A DNA stretch of 29,285 nt from Bacteroidia bacterium (GCA_026000155.1 BNYG01000027.1:1-29285); one strand, 5' to 3'; counted from the stretch's first letter, positions 7,998 through 18,067 are shown. The notes: generated from the letters alone by a model not told the origin. Made by a program: numbers and translations.

Positions 7998-10678
7998 AAA
8001 TCTATCTGCTGCTGTTTTTCATTCTGTTCGCTGCTTGTAGCGACGATATTTCACAAAGCGAAGACTTGGCAACTGAAACGGTTGGTCAAGTGGTAGAGCC
8101 GCAGTATGAACAAGGATACGTCCGGGTTTTACTGTCGGAAGATCTCTCCGTCCAAATGGAGACAGCAACTCGAAGCGGTGTGCGGCTGACCAAAGCTTTG
8201 GCAGCCGATGATGTCGTTTCAGAGGTGAAAATAAGATCCATAAAGCGTACATTTCCGGATGCCGGACGGTTTGAAGCGCGTAGTCGCAAAGCAGGCTTGC
8301 ATTTGTGGTATGATGTGGAATTTGACACCCAAATACCGGTTGCCGAAGCCGGACGAAGTCTATCGCGTGTCCAAGGAATCCGGAAAGTAGAATACCGGCC
8401 GGTAGTCGCCAAATATTGGAACGATCAGGCAATAGAGTATGTCCATGAAATTGCGGGCAGTATAGCTCAACCGTCAGCTGCGATGCCTTTCAATGACCCG
8501 CAATTACCTAACCAGTGGCATTACTATAACGATGGATCATTAGGTTCCAATTATCGCGCAGGCGCTGATGTAAATGTATTTGGAGCCTGGAATTACACTA
8601 CGGGATCGCCGGATGTGGTTGTAGCGGTAATTGACGGTGGAATAGACTACACGCATGAAGATATTGCCGCCAACATGTGGATAAACACGAAAGAACAAAA
8701 CGGTACCTCTTCGATAGATGACGATGGTAACGGTTACAAAGATGATATTTACGGCTACAACTTTGTAGCAGACATTGGCAAATTAGTTCCACACGATCAT
8801 GGTACGCATGTAGCCGGTACCATTGCAGCGGTCAATAATAACGGTAAAGGTGTTTGCGGCATTGCCGGCGGCAATGGGCAAAGCAACAGTGGAGTGCGCC
8901 TGATGTCGTGCCAGATTTTTGTAAATGATGATGACCCATACGCCGGTAACGGTGGGAACAGAGGTGCTACAGCTATTAAATATGCAGCCGACAACGGTGC
9001 GGTAATTTGCCAAAACAGTTGGGGCTATCCCACGCTTACCGAAACTCCCGGTTCCGATAAAGCGGCTATTGACTATTTTATTGAATATGCAGGTATGGAT
9101 GAAAACGGCAGACAAACCGGCGCCATGCGTGGTGGAATGGTGATATTTGCCGCAGGCAATGAAAACAGAGCTGCTGCGGCGCCTGCAAATTACGAAAAAG
9201 TAGTGGCGGTTTCTTCCATTACGTCTAACTACCAAAGAGCATCTTACTCCAACTATGGCGAATGGGTTGACCTGGCTGCACCGGGTAGTTCTATACTTAG
9301 CACAGTGGTAAACGGATACGGCTATATGTCCGGTACTTCAATGGCGTGTCCGCACGTTTCGGGAGTTGCCGCTTTGACGTTGTCGTATTTTAAACGCAGC
9401 GGCTACAATGCCGATATGCTGCGGGCAAGATTGGAAAGCAGCGCTACAAACATCGACTCTTACAATTCGGGCTATCAGGGAAAACTCGGAGGATTGCTAA
9501 ATGCCCTTGCCTCGCTTGCCGGCGCCAGCACAACGCCTCCCGGTAGCGTAGGAACCGTGACCGGCAGTGTTCGATCGAATATAGTGACACTCCAATGGAC
9601 TGTACCTGCCGACCCCGATGATGGTAAAGCTTCGGGATTCAATGTATATTATCGTAAAACCTCGTTGACCGGACTCAATGTCAATAATCCACCAGTGGAC
9701 GTAATGATCAATAGCTTTCCGACAGGAGATTCAAATGTAGGAGATGTGCTCGAGGCTGAAATTAAAGGCTTGGATTTTGAAACAACCTATTATTTTGTGG
9801 TAAACGCTTTTGATTTTTCGGGAAATTTTTCACCGCTTTCGGCACAGATAACACAGACAACTTTACGGAATAATCCGCCTGTAATCAATGTCTTGGATAG
9901 TGCGAATGTCGTAATGAAAGCGTATCAGACGGTTGTTTTACATTTTTCCGGAAGTGATCCTGACGAACACGCAATAGAGTGGAGCTTGCAATCGCCCATC
10001 AATGGAGTGGCGCTGGTTGACAGGAGCGATGGGAATGCACAACTTACCATTACGGGCGCTAAAAGCGATCCGGGAGTCCACAGCATCCATCTCATTTTGA
10101 AAGACCAATACGGAGCGACTGCTATTCAAACCATTCATTTTGAAGTGCTTCAGAATCAAGCTCCGGTACTTGTCAATACGATAGCTGATTTGTACTTCGG
10201 CGCATTGAATCAAGAAAATTCTTTTGAGGTTTCCGACTATTTCAATGATCCGGATAACGAATCGCTTAAATATAGTTTTAAAAATACGGTTCCAACGGTA
10301 GTGAATGTGAATGAGAACAAAGGGGAATTGTATTTTGTGTCGCTTGCTTACGGTTTGGCGCAAATAACCGTTACGGCAACGGATGCTATGGGCTTGTCTG
10401 TATCGCAGCAGTTTAGTGTTTTGGTAAGAGACGATCGTCAGGAGATAGATATTTATCCCAATCCGGTCAAAGATTTTGTGTGGTTGCGTACAGGGAAAGA
10501 GGAACATTGTGCAGTTACGATTGTTAGCAATGCCGGCGTAAAAGTCTTTGAAAAGGAGATGGATATTACGCCTTTTACGCCTGCAAAAATTGATTTGTCG
10601 GCCTGTAGCGGCGGTGTTTACAACGTGAGTGTGAAATTTGCGGGAAATGAAATCAAAAAACAGATAATTAAATTATGA
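7994..10678 (+). CDS. S8 subtilisin-like serine peptidase, lipoprotein signal plus T9SS sorting domain
   Basis: I take the TTG at 7994 as start (894 residues). It overlaps the previous stop as TTGA and yields a proper lipoprotein signal, KIYLLLFFILFAAC, followed by SDD. The ATG at 7946 would add 16 residues read out of frame through the upstream gene. With the 7994 start, residues of about 35-140 resemble a subtilisin propeptide. The catalytic domain spans about 190-505 with Asp214 (VIDGGIDYTHED), His272 (DHGTHVAGTIAA), the oxyanion Asn in CQNSWG, and Ser449 (GTSMACPHVSG). A fibronectin type III domain lies at about 514-622, then two cadherin/Ig-like units, then a type A T9SS sorting domain from about 818 (IYPNPVKDFVWL ... 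GGVYNVSVKF). The enzyme is predicted to act at the cell surface. The next gene overlaps by ATGA. The substrate is unknown. Confidence 0.92.
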   Translation: MKIYLLLFFILFAACSDDISQSEDLATETVGQVVEPQYEQGYVRVLLSEDLSVQMETATRSGVRLTKALAADDVVSEVKIRSIKRTFPDAGRFEARSRKAGLHLWYDVEFDTQIPVAEAGRSLSRVQGIRKVEYRPVVAKYWNDQAIEYVHEIAGSIAQPSAAMPFNDPQLPNQWHYYNDGSLGSNYRAGADVNVFGAWNYTTGSPDVVVAVIDGGIDYTHEDIAANMWINTKEQNGTSSIDDDGNGYKDDIYGYNFVADIGKLVPHDHGTHVAGTIAAVNNNGKGVCGIAGGNGQSNSGVRLMSCQIFVNDDDPYAGNGGNRGATAIKYAADNGAVICQNSWGYPTLTETPGSDKAAIDYFIEYAGMDENGRQTGAMRGGMVIFAAGNENRAAAAPANYEKVVAVSSITSNYQRASYSNYGEWVDLAAPGSSILSTVVNGYGYMSGTSMACPHVSGVAALTLSYFKRSGYNADMLRARLESSATNIDSYNSGYQGKLGGLLNALASLAGASTTPPGSVGTVTGSVRSNIVTLQWTVPADPDDGKASGFNVYYRKTSLTGLNVNNPPVDVMINSFPTGDSNVGDVLEAEIKGLDFETTYYFVVNAFDFSGNFSPLSAQITQTTLRNNPPVINVLDSANVVMKAYQTVVLHFSGSDPDEHAIEWSLQSPINGVALVDRSDGNAQLTITGAKSDPGVHSIHLILKDQYGATAIQTIHFEVLQNQAPVLVNTIADLYFGALNQENSFEVSDYFNDPDNESLKYSFKNTVPTVVNVNENKGELYFVSLAYGLAQITVTATDAMGLSVSQQFSVLVRDDRQEIDIYPNPVKDFVWLRTGKEEHCAVTIVSNAGVKVFEKEMDITPFTPAKIDLSACSGGVYNVSVKFAGNEIKKQIIKL

Positions 10679-11589
10679 AACGATATTTTGCCATAATCAT
10701 GCTGATTGGTGTTGTTACACTCGCTCAGGGTCAAAGTGTCCCTTTTTTGAACTTTTTCTCGGATGCCCGTACAGCGGCCATGGGAAATGCGGGATTTGCT
10801 GTGGCATCGCCTTTTGCGGTAAACCGTAATATGGCGGCAATCCTGTTAAACGATGCTTATTCAACGGAAATAGGTGCTTCTTACCTTTCGTGGCAGCCTC
10901 AAGTTACAAACAGTACGCTCATCAATGCAGCCGGCTATACCCAATACGGAAATGCAGGTTTTGCGGCCGGAATCCGTTATAATACCTTGGATGCTATCGA
11001 AACAACCGATGAACAAGGAAATGTGATCGGATCTTTCTCCCCTTCGGAGTACGCCATGGAAGTTGGTTTTGGTTACAGAATTAACCCGGCTATTGCTTTG
11101 GGGGCGTCCTTGCGCTACATTAGTTCCGACTTGGGCGGTGAAAAAAAAGCTTCGGCTATTGCAGCCGACATCTCGGCGCTTTACAACAGTAAAAATTTAA
11201 GCGCAGGAGTGGGATTTTCTAATGTAGGTTCCAAGATAGATTACGGCAATTCCGAATACGCTTTGCCTGCCCGTATTCAGTCGGGTATTGCCTGTCGTTT
11301 GCTTGATAAAGAAGAGCACAGTGTGCTGGGAGTGGTAGATGCGGCTTATCAGTTGTCTTCTGAAAATAAAGGACTCTTGGGTGGTATCGGTGCGGAATAT
11401 ACGTATAAAAATTTAGCTTCGCTAAGAACAGGTTATCATTTTGAAGACGAATCGGTAGGCGCTTCTTATGCTACGGTGGGATGTGGTGTGCATTTATCCG
11501 GTTTTTCCGTCAATTTTGCCTATATACTTGCTTCAAACAATAACCCAATGAATCAATCAATGATTATTTCTCTTCAGTGGGGAAAATAA
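10675..11589 (+). CDS. PorV/PorQ-like outer-membrane beta-barrel protein
   Basis: This 304-residue protein has signal peptide MKRYFAIIMLIGVVTLAQGQ, then SVPFLNFFSDARTAAMGNAG. That segment matches the conserved N-terminus of PorV/PorQ proteins, FadL-like barrels that in T9SS either shuttle cargo from the translocon or join the sorting-domain peptidase. The rest is a run of alternating short strands ending LQWGK. Its start overlaps the S8 peptidase stop (ATGA, 10675-10678), so translation is probably coupled. Since the peptidase carries a T9SS sorting domain, a cargo-specific shuttle or anchoring role is a reasonable inference. No core T9SS genes are in view. At 304 residues it is shorter than classical PorV. 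Confidence 0.85.
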   Translation: MKRYFAIIMLIGVVTLAQGQSVPFLNFFSDARTAAMGNAGFAVASPFAVNRNMAAILLNDAYSTEIGASYLSWQPQVTNSTLINAAGYTQYGNAGFAAGIRYNTLDAIETTDEQGNVIGSFSPSEYAMEVGFGYRINPAIALGASLRYISSDLGGEKKASAIAADISALYNSKNLSAGVGFSNVGSKIDYGNSEYALPARIQSGIACRLLDKEEHSVLGVVDAAYQLSSENKGLLGGIGAEYTYKNLASLRTGYHFEDESVGASYATVGCGVHLSGFSVNFAYILASNNNPMNQSMIISLQWGK

Positions 11590-11621
11590 ATAGTGCCATG
11601 TAATAAATTAATCCAACAAAA

Positions 11622-14510
11622 ATGAAATCAATCAAATTAATTTTAGGTGTGTTTTTTTGTTTGCTCTTTTGCATAAACACAAATGCACAAGGCTTGAAAG
11701 CCTTTAAACTGCCCAATGGACTCAGTGTCTATGTTTGGGAAGATGAAACAGCTCCCGATGTGTTTGGGATGGTTGCCGTGAATGTGGGTTCTAAAGAAGA
11801 TCCGGAAAAATATACCGGTTTAGCGCATTATTTGGAACACATGATGTTCAAAGGAACCGAGAAAATCGGCGCTTTGGATTGGGAAAAAGAAAAACCCATT
11901 TATGAGCAAATCATTGCCAAGTACGACGAAAATGCCAAAACAACGGATCCGGAACAACGGAAAGCACTTTCCAAAGAGATTAATCAATTAACACAGGAAG
12001 CGGCCGAATATAATTTGTCGAGCGAATTTTCTACGCTTTCTCAAGGCATGGGTGGCGAAGGGCTGAATGCCGGTACCAGTTATGATTATACGATGTATCA
12101 TAATTCTTTTCCTCCGGGAGAGATTTATAAATGGTTGGAACTCAACTCCGAACGGTTGATCAATCCGATTTTCCGCAGTTTTCAACCGGAATTGGAAACG
12201 GTCTATGAAGAATATAATATGTATCAAGACAATCGCAGTTCCAGAGAAAGTGAATTTATTCTGAGCACTATCTTTCCGGGACATCCCTATTCGCGTTCTA
12301 TTGTCGGTTTGCCTGAACATTTGAAGAATCCGCAACTGAGCCAATTAAATCAATTCTATCAAAATTGGTATGTGCCAAGCAATATGTCGCTTATCATTGT
12401 GGGAAATGTGAAGACGAATCAGATTTTGCCTATTATTAAGGAGAAATTCGGCCGTTTGGAAAATCGACCGACACCGGAACGGAAAGTGTATCCTGAAACA
12501 CCGTTGAAAGGCCGGAAAGAAGTGAGCGCGAAGATGTCTCAGTATCCACAAGTATATTTGGCATTTCCGGGCATTACCTCTGACAGCGAAGATGATATTG
12601 CATTGGATATTTGCACTTCTATTTTGTCCAATTCCAATGAAACCGGTTTGATAGACAAATTGGTGCTGGACGGAGATATATCGGACGGAGGAGCTGATGT
12701 AGAATCATTGAAAGAAAGAGGAACTATTCTGGTATATGCCGTACCTTATTATGATGTCAATCAATACCGTTACGAATCGTCCAAAACGACCGAGAAAATT
12801 CTTTGGAAAGAAATAAAAAAATTGCAGGAAGGACAATTTGAAGATTGGTTGGTGCAATCCATACAAAGCAATATGATTCGCTCTTTCGATTTGATGATGG
12901 AAGACAACACAAGCAAAGCGTATGCTATTGCCCAAACGGTGCTGGCGGGAAAAGATATTGATGAGTTATTGAATTACAAAGAATTAGTAGCTTCGATTAC
13001 GACGGAACAAATTAAAGCTGTTGCCAAAAAATATTTCGGTTCGGATTTTTATGCTATTCATTTGGAAGAAGGTAAGCTCGCCAAAGGCAAGGAATTGGAA
13101 AAACCCAAATATGATCCGATTAAGCCGGTTCGCGGAGCCGCATCGGATTATGCCGCCGCTTTTCAACTATTGCCGGTAAAATATTCAAAAGATCCCTACG
13201 CTAAGATGGACGAAGTTATCTCTCAACCTATCAATGACCGCTCAAAACTGTTTTATACCAAAAATCCGGAAAATGATATTTTTTCGCTGGTTATCAAATA
13301 TGGTATCGGAACGGATAAAATGCCTAAATTAGCCTTGGCTGCCTCCTTGGTCAATAATGCCGGTATTATGGGTAGTTTGGATGCACAGGAATTTAAACAA
13401 GCTTTGAGTAATTTAGGAGCCACTTGTCGCTATCAAGTGGATGGCAGTTATCTCTACGTGTTTATGCAGGGCTTTGAGGCGAATTTGGAAGAGGCATGTA
13501 ACTTAGTGACCCGGCAGATATTATTGCCGAAATTGGATGAAAAACAAATGAACGGACTGATTGGCAGTAGCTATCAATCGCGCAAATTTGAGAAGGAATC
13601 CAATGAAAGCCTGAGCGCTGCGATGAATCAATATATGTTGTATGCAAAGAAATCCAACTATATTGACCGTTTGCCGATGGAAGATATTTTGGCATTGACA
13701 GTCAGTAATTTGACCGGTGAATTTCAGCGGGCAACGGATTATGAGGCGGAAATTCATTATGCCGGAGCGCGCCCGGTAGAGGAAGTATATGATATTCTAA
13801 GTAAAAATTTGCCTTTGAAACAAGGGGAAAAACCGACTACCTCTCCGGAAATTAAAGATCGGATAGCTTATACGGAAAATACGGTGTTCTTTTTGCCCAA
13901 CAGCGATGCGAAACAAAGTTCCATTTATTTCTATATCGAGGGCGATGATTATGACAAAGAAAAAGATCCTTACACGGATGCTTTTTATCAATATTTCAGT
14001 GGCAGTTTTGCCGGTTTGGTGATGCAGGAAATCCGTGAATACCGGGCCATGGCCTACTCTTCTTATGGCTTATATACTACGCCTCCCATCGAAAATAAAA
14101 AAGCGTTTTTTAGAGGCTATGTCGGCACACAAGCAGACAAAACCTTGGATGCCATCGAAGTATATATGGATTTATTGACTAATATGCCGCAATATCCCGA
14201 CCGGATGCCGAATATAAAGAATTTTTTGAAAGAAACGGCTACCGTAGAGAAACCGCAATTTAGATTAGCCAGCCGAATTTATGAAGATTGGAAACGAAGA
14301 GGTTATACTCTATCGCCTGCGGAAACGAATATGCCGGTATTAAACAACTTGACTTTCGATGACATAGTCAAATTTTACAACGACAACATCAAAGGACGTC
14401 CGATAGCCATTGCTATTGTCGGGAATCCTAAACAGATTGATGAAAAAGCCTTGGCAAAATACGGCAAGGTCATCAAATTGTCTCCCTCCAAAGTATTTAG
14501 TGATAAATGA
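11622..14510 (+). CDS. M16 family (pitrilysin-type) zinc metallopeptidase
   Basis: This 962-residue protein has a Sec signal peptide (MKSIKLILGVFFCLLFCINTNAQ), so it is periplasmic or surface-exposed. The inverted zinc motif HxxEH is H69-Y-L-E72-H73. The third ligand is probably Glu197 in ETVYEEYNMY, with Glu190 seven residues earlier as in pitrilysin. The ligand spacing is longer than usual because of a charged helical insert at about 90-150. The second half (about 530-960) is a further pair of M16 domains without the zinc motif, as in two-halved pitrilysins. It degrades peptides inside a closed chamber in known homologues. It lies 32 bases after the PorV/PorQ-like gene on the same strand and may share its transcript. 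The gene ends 22 bases from the converging rho; a short palindrome at 14516-14530 lies between them. Confidence 0.93.
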   Translation: MKSIKLILGVFFCLLFCINTNAQGLKAFKLPNGLSVYVWEDETAPDVFGMVAVNVGSKEDPEKYTGLAHYLEHMMFKGTEKIGALDWEKEKPIYEQIIAKYDENAKTTDPEQRKALSKEINQLTQEAAEYNLSSEFSTLSQGMGGEGLNAGTSYDYTMYHNSFPPGEIYKWLELNSERLINPIFRSFQPELETVYEEYNMYQDNRSSRESEFILSTIFPGHPYSRSIVGLPEHLKNPQLSQLNQFYQNWYVPSNMSLIIVGNVKTNQILPIIKEKFGRLENRPTPERKVYPETPLKGRKEVSAKMSQYPQVYLAFPGITSDSEDDIALDICTSILSNSNETGLIDKLVLDGDISDGGADVESLKERGTILVYAVPYYDVNQYRYESSKTTEKILWKEIKKLQEGQFEDWLVQSIQSNMIRSFDLMMEDNTSKAYAIAQTVLAGKDIDELLNYKELVASITTEQIKAVAKKYFGSDFYAIHLEEGKLAKGKELEKPKYDPIKPVRGAASDYAAAFQLLPVKYSKDPYAKMDEVISQPINDRSKLFYTKNPENDIFSLVIKYGIGTDKMPKLALAASLVNNAGIMGSLDAQEFKQALSNLGATCRYQVDGSYLYVFMQGFEANLEEACNLVTRQILLPKLDEKQMNGLIGSSYQSRKFEKESNESLSAAMNQYMLYAKKSNYIDRLPMEDILALTVSNLTGEFQRATDYEAEIHYAGARPVEEVYDILSKNLPLKQGEKPTTSPEIKDRIAYTENTVFFLPNSDAKQSSIYFYIEGDDYDKEKDPYTDAFYQYFSGSFAGLVMQEIREYRAMAYSSYGLYTTPPIENKKAFFRGYVGTQADKTLDAIEVYMDLLTNMPQYPDRMPNIKNFLKETATVEKPQFRLASRIYEDWKRRGYTLSPAETNMPVLNNLTFDDIVKFYNDNIKGRPIAIAIVGNPKQIDEKALAKYGKVIKLSPSKVFSDK

Positions 14511-14532
14511 AAATAAGGAATTGAATTCCTGG

Positions 14533-16560
14533 TTATCCGTTCATGGATACTAAAAATTCTTCGTTACTATACGTTTTTTCCATCCGGTCTTTCACAAATT
14601 CCATCGCTTCCAGACTGTTCATATCCGAGAGGTATTTGCGCAGGATCCACATTCGGTTCACCGTGTCGCGGTCTTGCAACAGATCGTCGCGGCGCGTACT
14701 GGAGGCCACAATATCTACCGCAGGATAAATCCGTTTGTTGGATAATTTGCGGTCTAATTGCAATTCCATGTTACCGGTTCCCTTGAATTCTTCGAAAATC
14801 ACATCATCCATTTTCGAACCGGTTTCCGTCAATGCCGTAGCAATAATCGTCAACGAACCGCCGTTTTCAATGTTACGGGCAGCCCCGAAGAAACGTTTGG
14901 GTTTTTGCAAGGCATTGGCATCCACACCACCCGACAATACTTTTCCCGATGCCGGTTGCACAGTATTATAGGCGCGCGCCAGACGAGTAATGGAATCCAA
15001 CAGGATCACTACGTCGTGACCGCATTCGACCATTCGTTTGGCTTTGTTCAGCACGATATCCGCAATTTTTACGTGGCGTTCTGCCGGTTCGTCGAAAGTA
15101 GAAGCAATGACTTCGGCATCCACACTGCGTTGCATATCCGTTACTTCTTCCGGACGTTCGTCAATCAGCAGGACAATCATATATACTTCCGGGTGATTCC
15201 AGGCAATCGAATTGGCAATGTCTTTCAGCAATACGGTTTTACCTGTTTTCGGTTGGGCTACGATCAATCCGCGTTGTCCTTTACCGATCGGTGAAAATAA
15301 ATCAACTACCCGCGGTGAAATTTTGTCCATTACCTTCGGACTCATGCTGCGGATAAGATTGAATTTTTCGTCCGGGAATAAAGGCGTTAAGTGATCGAAA
15401 GGTACGCGGTCGCGTACTTCTTCGGGACGTAAACCATTGATTAAATCCACTTTGACCAACGGAAAGAATTTTTCTCCTTCTTTCGGCGGACGGATGGGAC
15501 CTTCCACCACATCGCCGGTCCGCAAACCGAATAATTTAATCTGCGATTGCGATACATAAATATCATCTGCCGAAGATAAATAATTGTAATCCGACGAACG
15601 CAAAAATCCGTAACCTTCCTGGATAATTTCCAGTACACCCGTACCGGTTAATATGCCGTCAAATTCAAAAGATTTATCTTTCGCTACTTGATTCGGATTG
15701 TTGTTTATAACTTTGTTTTTATTGGGATTGTTGTTATTGTTGTTCTGATTATTCTTGTTAGCCGGTTGTTGTGGAGCTTGTTTGGGAGCAAATAATACCT
15801 GATCCATCACGCTGTTCACTTCAGGACTGTGCCTGAATACCAATTTTCCGGTGCCGGCAGGTTCTTCCGTGGCAGGAGCAGGAGGTACGGTATTAACCGG
15901 TTCGACAGGAATTGCCGTTTCTACCGGTTGAAGATTTTCTTCTTCGGCAACATCCGTTATCGGTTTTTCGACTACCGGTGCTTTTTTTATCGGAACATTT
16001 TTTACTTGAATTTCTTTGACCGGCGCTTCTGCCGGTTTTTCCGGAGCCGGTTGAATATTAGCCGGATTGGCCTTATTATTTACCGGAACCGGAGCCGTAA
16101 TCCTTTCTCTTTTCTTTTTCGTAGGTTTTACTGCGGTTGCTTCTACAGGAAGGGCTGTTTTTACATCTTCTTTCGCTGTTTTTGCCATTTCTTCTTTTTT
16201 CGATTTTTTATTTTGGGTTTTCACTGTTTTGTTTTCTGCCGGTTTATTTTCTTTCTGAACAGCCGGTTGTTCAGTCACTACCGGTGTTGCGGGAGTTTCT
16301 TTTGCCGGTTCTTCCTTTTTTACGGGTTTCGGCTTGGGTTTGCCTTTTTGGTATCTTCCCCTTCTTCCGTCAACTATTCCGTTTTCCTTATCCGCGGCGG
16401 CTTGTATAGCGGCATTTACGATGGCTTGTTGATCTAATATCTGATAGATCAGAGCGTCTTTTTGTAGTTTTTCAACTTTAGTTAGTCCAAGTTCTTTTGC
16501 CAAAGCAACCAGGTTGCTCTGTTCCATTTCTTTGAGCTGCAAAATATTGTATTTCTGCAT
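14533..16560 (-). CDS. rho: Transcription termination factor Rho with long disordered insert
   Basis: This 675-residue hexameric RNA helicase ends transcription of untranslated RNA. An N-terminal Rho_N helix-loop-helix ([18 protein letters not shown]) occupies about 1-50. A long disordered Lys/Pro/Ala-rich stretch of about 60-260 follows, then an Asn-rich stretch of about 263-290. The cold-shock-like RNA-binding domain spans about 298-380 ([20 protein letters not shown]). The ATPase core follows, with Walker A near 432-441 (AQPKTGKT) and Walker [16 protein letters not shown]. The C-terminus is intact. E. coli Rho is 419 residues, so the extra length is all in the N-terminal insert, a known feature of Bacteroidota. 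The antisense of the insert contains long open frames that I regard as shadows. Confidence 0.97.
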   Translation of the reverse strand: MQKYNILQLKEMEQSNLVALAKELGLTKVEKLQKDALIYQILDQQAIVNAAIQAAADKENGIVDGRRGRYQKGKPKPKPVKKEEPAKETPATPVVTEQPAVQKENKPAENKTVKTQNKKSKKEEMAKTAKEDVKTALPVEATAVKPTKKKRERITAPVPVNNKANPANIQPAPEKPAEAPVKEIQVKNVPIKKAPVVEKPITDVAEEENLQPVETAIPVEPVNTVPPAPATEEPAGTGKLVFRHSPEVNSVMDQVLFAPKQAPQQPANKNNQNNNNNNPNKNKVINNNPNQVAKDKSFEFDGILTGTGVLEIIQEGYGFLRSSDYNYLSSADDIYVSQSQIKLFGLRTGDVVEGPIRPPKEGEKFFPLVKVDLINGLRPEEVRDRVPFDHLTPLFPDEKFNLIRSMSPKVMDKISPRVVDLFSPIGKGQRGLIVAQPKTGKTVLLKDIANSIAWNHPEVYMIVLLIDERPEEVTDMQRSVDAEVIASTFDEPAERHVKIADIVLNKAKRMVECGHDVVILLDSITRLARAYNTVQPASGKVLSGGVDANALQKPKRFFGAARNIENGGSLTIIATALTETGSKMDDVIFEEFKGTGNMELQLDRKLSNKRIYPAVDIVASSTRRDDLLQDRDTVNRMWILRKYLSDMNSLEAMEFVKDRMEKTYSNEEFLVSMNG

Positions 16561-16657
16561 AAAAATATGTTGTATGTTTTAATTTACTATTCAAATGAGT
16601 GGGTGAAATTTGCGTAACGCAATCTGAATTCGAATACGTGCTGAAGTTTTCCGGGTA

Positions 16658-16689
16658 CAAAGATAAGGTAGTTTTTCCGATCACACAAA
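16658..16689 (-). promoter_or_regulatory. Predicted promoter for rho
   Basis: Read on the minus strand, TTTG (16689-16686), exactly 20 bases, then TATCTTTG (16665-16658) fits the Bacteroidota -33/-7 consensus perfectly. Transcription would start near 16652, leaving a leader of roughly 90 bases before rho at 16560. Rho is often autoregulated through its leader, so that stretch (16561-16650) may be regulatory. The box lies just downstream of the tilS stop. Confidence 0.75.
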
Positions 16690-16695
16690 TATTTT

Positions 16696-18030
16696 TCAAA
16701 AAAGTTTAAAAACCACCGCTCTACGGCTTCCTTCGCCTATCCGGTACCGGTTATCCGTCCGGTGTCCGATGATCCAGATAATATCGTTTCCCGAACACAA
16801 AAGCCATGTATTTTCTTTTTCCGGTTTACTGAATTTATGATTATTGAAGTAATCGCTGATTTTTTGAAAACTTTTCATCCCGAAAGGAATAAATTTGTCA
16901 CCTTGTTCCCATTTCCGTATTTGTAAAGGGAAACGGATTTTATCGGCATCGAAACAGGCGCTGTTTTTATCTTTCGGAATTTCAAAATTTGGATTTATGG
17001 CTTCAATGGTTAAACGCATCGACACCGGAGCGTTTATTTCTATCGCATTTTCACCGATTGTATAAACGTTTTTCTCTCCTGTTTGTTCACGAGGTACTAA
17101 CAGAAAGCGGTTTCTATCCTTTATCAAAGCATAGTGCGGGGAATAAAATTCTTTGCCGGCCTGACTTTCCATGGCACGGCGAATATCCTGTACGGTATCG
17201 CGATTGAAACCGTATTCTTTCAATAGTTCAAATAAAACTGCTTCCGGGGAGGGCAAACGCTGTAATCCGGAAATATCAATGCTCCCTTTTTCGGCATCAA
17301 AAACCTGTAGGATGGCTTCTTGAATATGATTTTCATAAATCTTAGATACTTCATTTAAGTTAGCCATGGTATGAAGCAAAGCTTCGTCAATGGAAGGATT
17401 CAATGTTTGCAAAAGCGGAACAACCGACAGGCGGATTTTATTCCGGGTAAATTCATCCTGTAAATTGCTGGAATCGGTGATGTAAGGCAGCTGTTTTTCT
17501 TCAGCAAATTGCAGGATTTCCTTTTTTGAAACGCCGGACAAAGGACGGATAATCTTTCCGTTTTTCGGTTTTATTCCTGTTAAACCTTTAATTCCTGTTC
17601 CGCGCGTCAGGTTCAAAAGCATGGTTTCGATACTGTCGTCCCGGTGATGAGCTACCGCAATCGCCTCAGCGTCTTGTGCTTGCCGTAATTGTTCGAACCA
17701 TTCATAACGCAAATCGCGGGCAGCCATTTCAATGGAGATGCCTTTTTCGCGGGCAAAGGTTACGGTATCAAAATCTTGCTTGAAACAAGGAATTTTTAGT
17801 GATTTTGCCAGATTAAGAGCCACCTGTTCATCTCGCAACGATTCTTCCCCTCGCAAATGGAAATTGCAATGCGCGGCAAGACATTCATATCCCAATCGTT
17901 GCAGGACATAGAGTAACACGACCGAATCGGCTCCTCCGCTCAATCCTACGATTATTTTGGGCGTGGGCGTGGAAAATCCGGAGGGCGCTAACCCGTGTTC
18001 TTCGATGTATTTCCTGACTTTTCGAATCAT
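16696..18030 (-). CDS. tilS: tRNA(Ile)-lysidine synthase
   Basis: This 444-residue enzyme uses ATP to attach lysine to the wobble cytidine of tRNA-Ile(CAU), changing its decoding from AUG to AUA. The PP-loop SGGADS is at residues 31-36 (IIVGLSGGADSVVLLYVL), with the usual AAHCNFHLRGEES strand near 53-65. Further TilS segments are VAHHRDDSIETMLLNLTRGTGIKGL and the C-terminal substrate-binding domain (KWEQGDKFIPFGMKSFQKISDYF). Length is normal for the family. It is upstream of rho on the same strand, but rho has its own promoter. It is divergent from the deacetylase gene. Confidence 0.96.
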   Translation of the reverse strand: MIRKVRKYIEEHGLAPSGFSTPTPKIIVGLSGGADSVVLLYVLQRLGYECLAAHCNFHLRGEESLRDEQVALNLAKSLKIPCFKQDFDTVTFAREKGISIEMAARDLRYEWFEQLRQAQDAEAIAVAHHRDDSIETMLLNLTRGTGIKGLTGIKPKNGKIIRPLSGVSKKEILQFAEEKQLPYITDSSNLQDEFTRNKIRLSVVPLLQTLNPSIDEALLHTMANLNEVSKIYENHIQEAILQVFDAEKGSIDISGLQRLPSPEAVLFELLKEYGFNRDTVQDIRRAMESQAGKEFYSPHYALIKDRNRFLLVPREQTGEKNVYTIGENAIEINAPVSMRLTIEAINPNFEIPKDKNSACFDADKIRFPLQIRKWEQGDKFIPFGMKSFQKISDYFNNHKFSKPEKENTWLLCSGNDIIWIIGHRTDNRYRIGEGSRRAVVFKLF

Positions 18031-18067
18031 GGTTGTACTATTAAATGCGATTTATTTTTTAGTAATA

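Noticed and set aside
14516..14530. Palindrome AGGAATTGAATTCCT as a bidirectional terminator between the M16 gene and rho
   Set aside because: The stem is short and AT-rich and no T-run follows on either strand. It may help termination, but the evidence is too weak to list.
15829..16437. A 202-codon open frame antisense to rho
   Set aside because: Its Phe/Arg/Tyr-rich sequence is what the reverse strand of a Lys/Pro/Asn-rich coding repeat would give. It has no start context or known domain.
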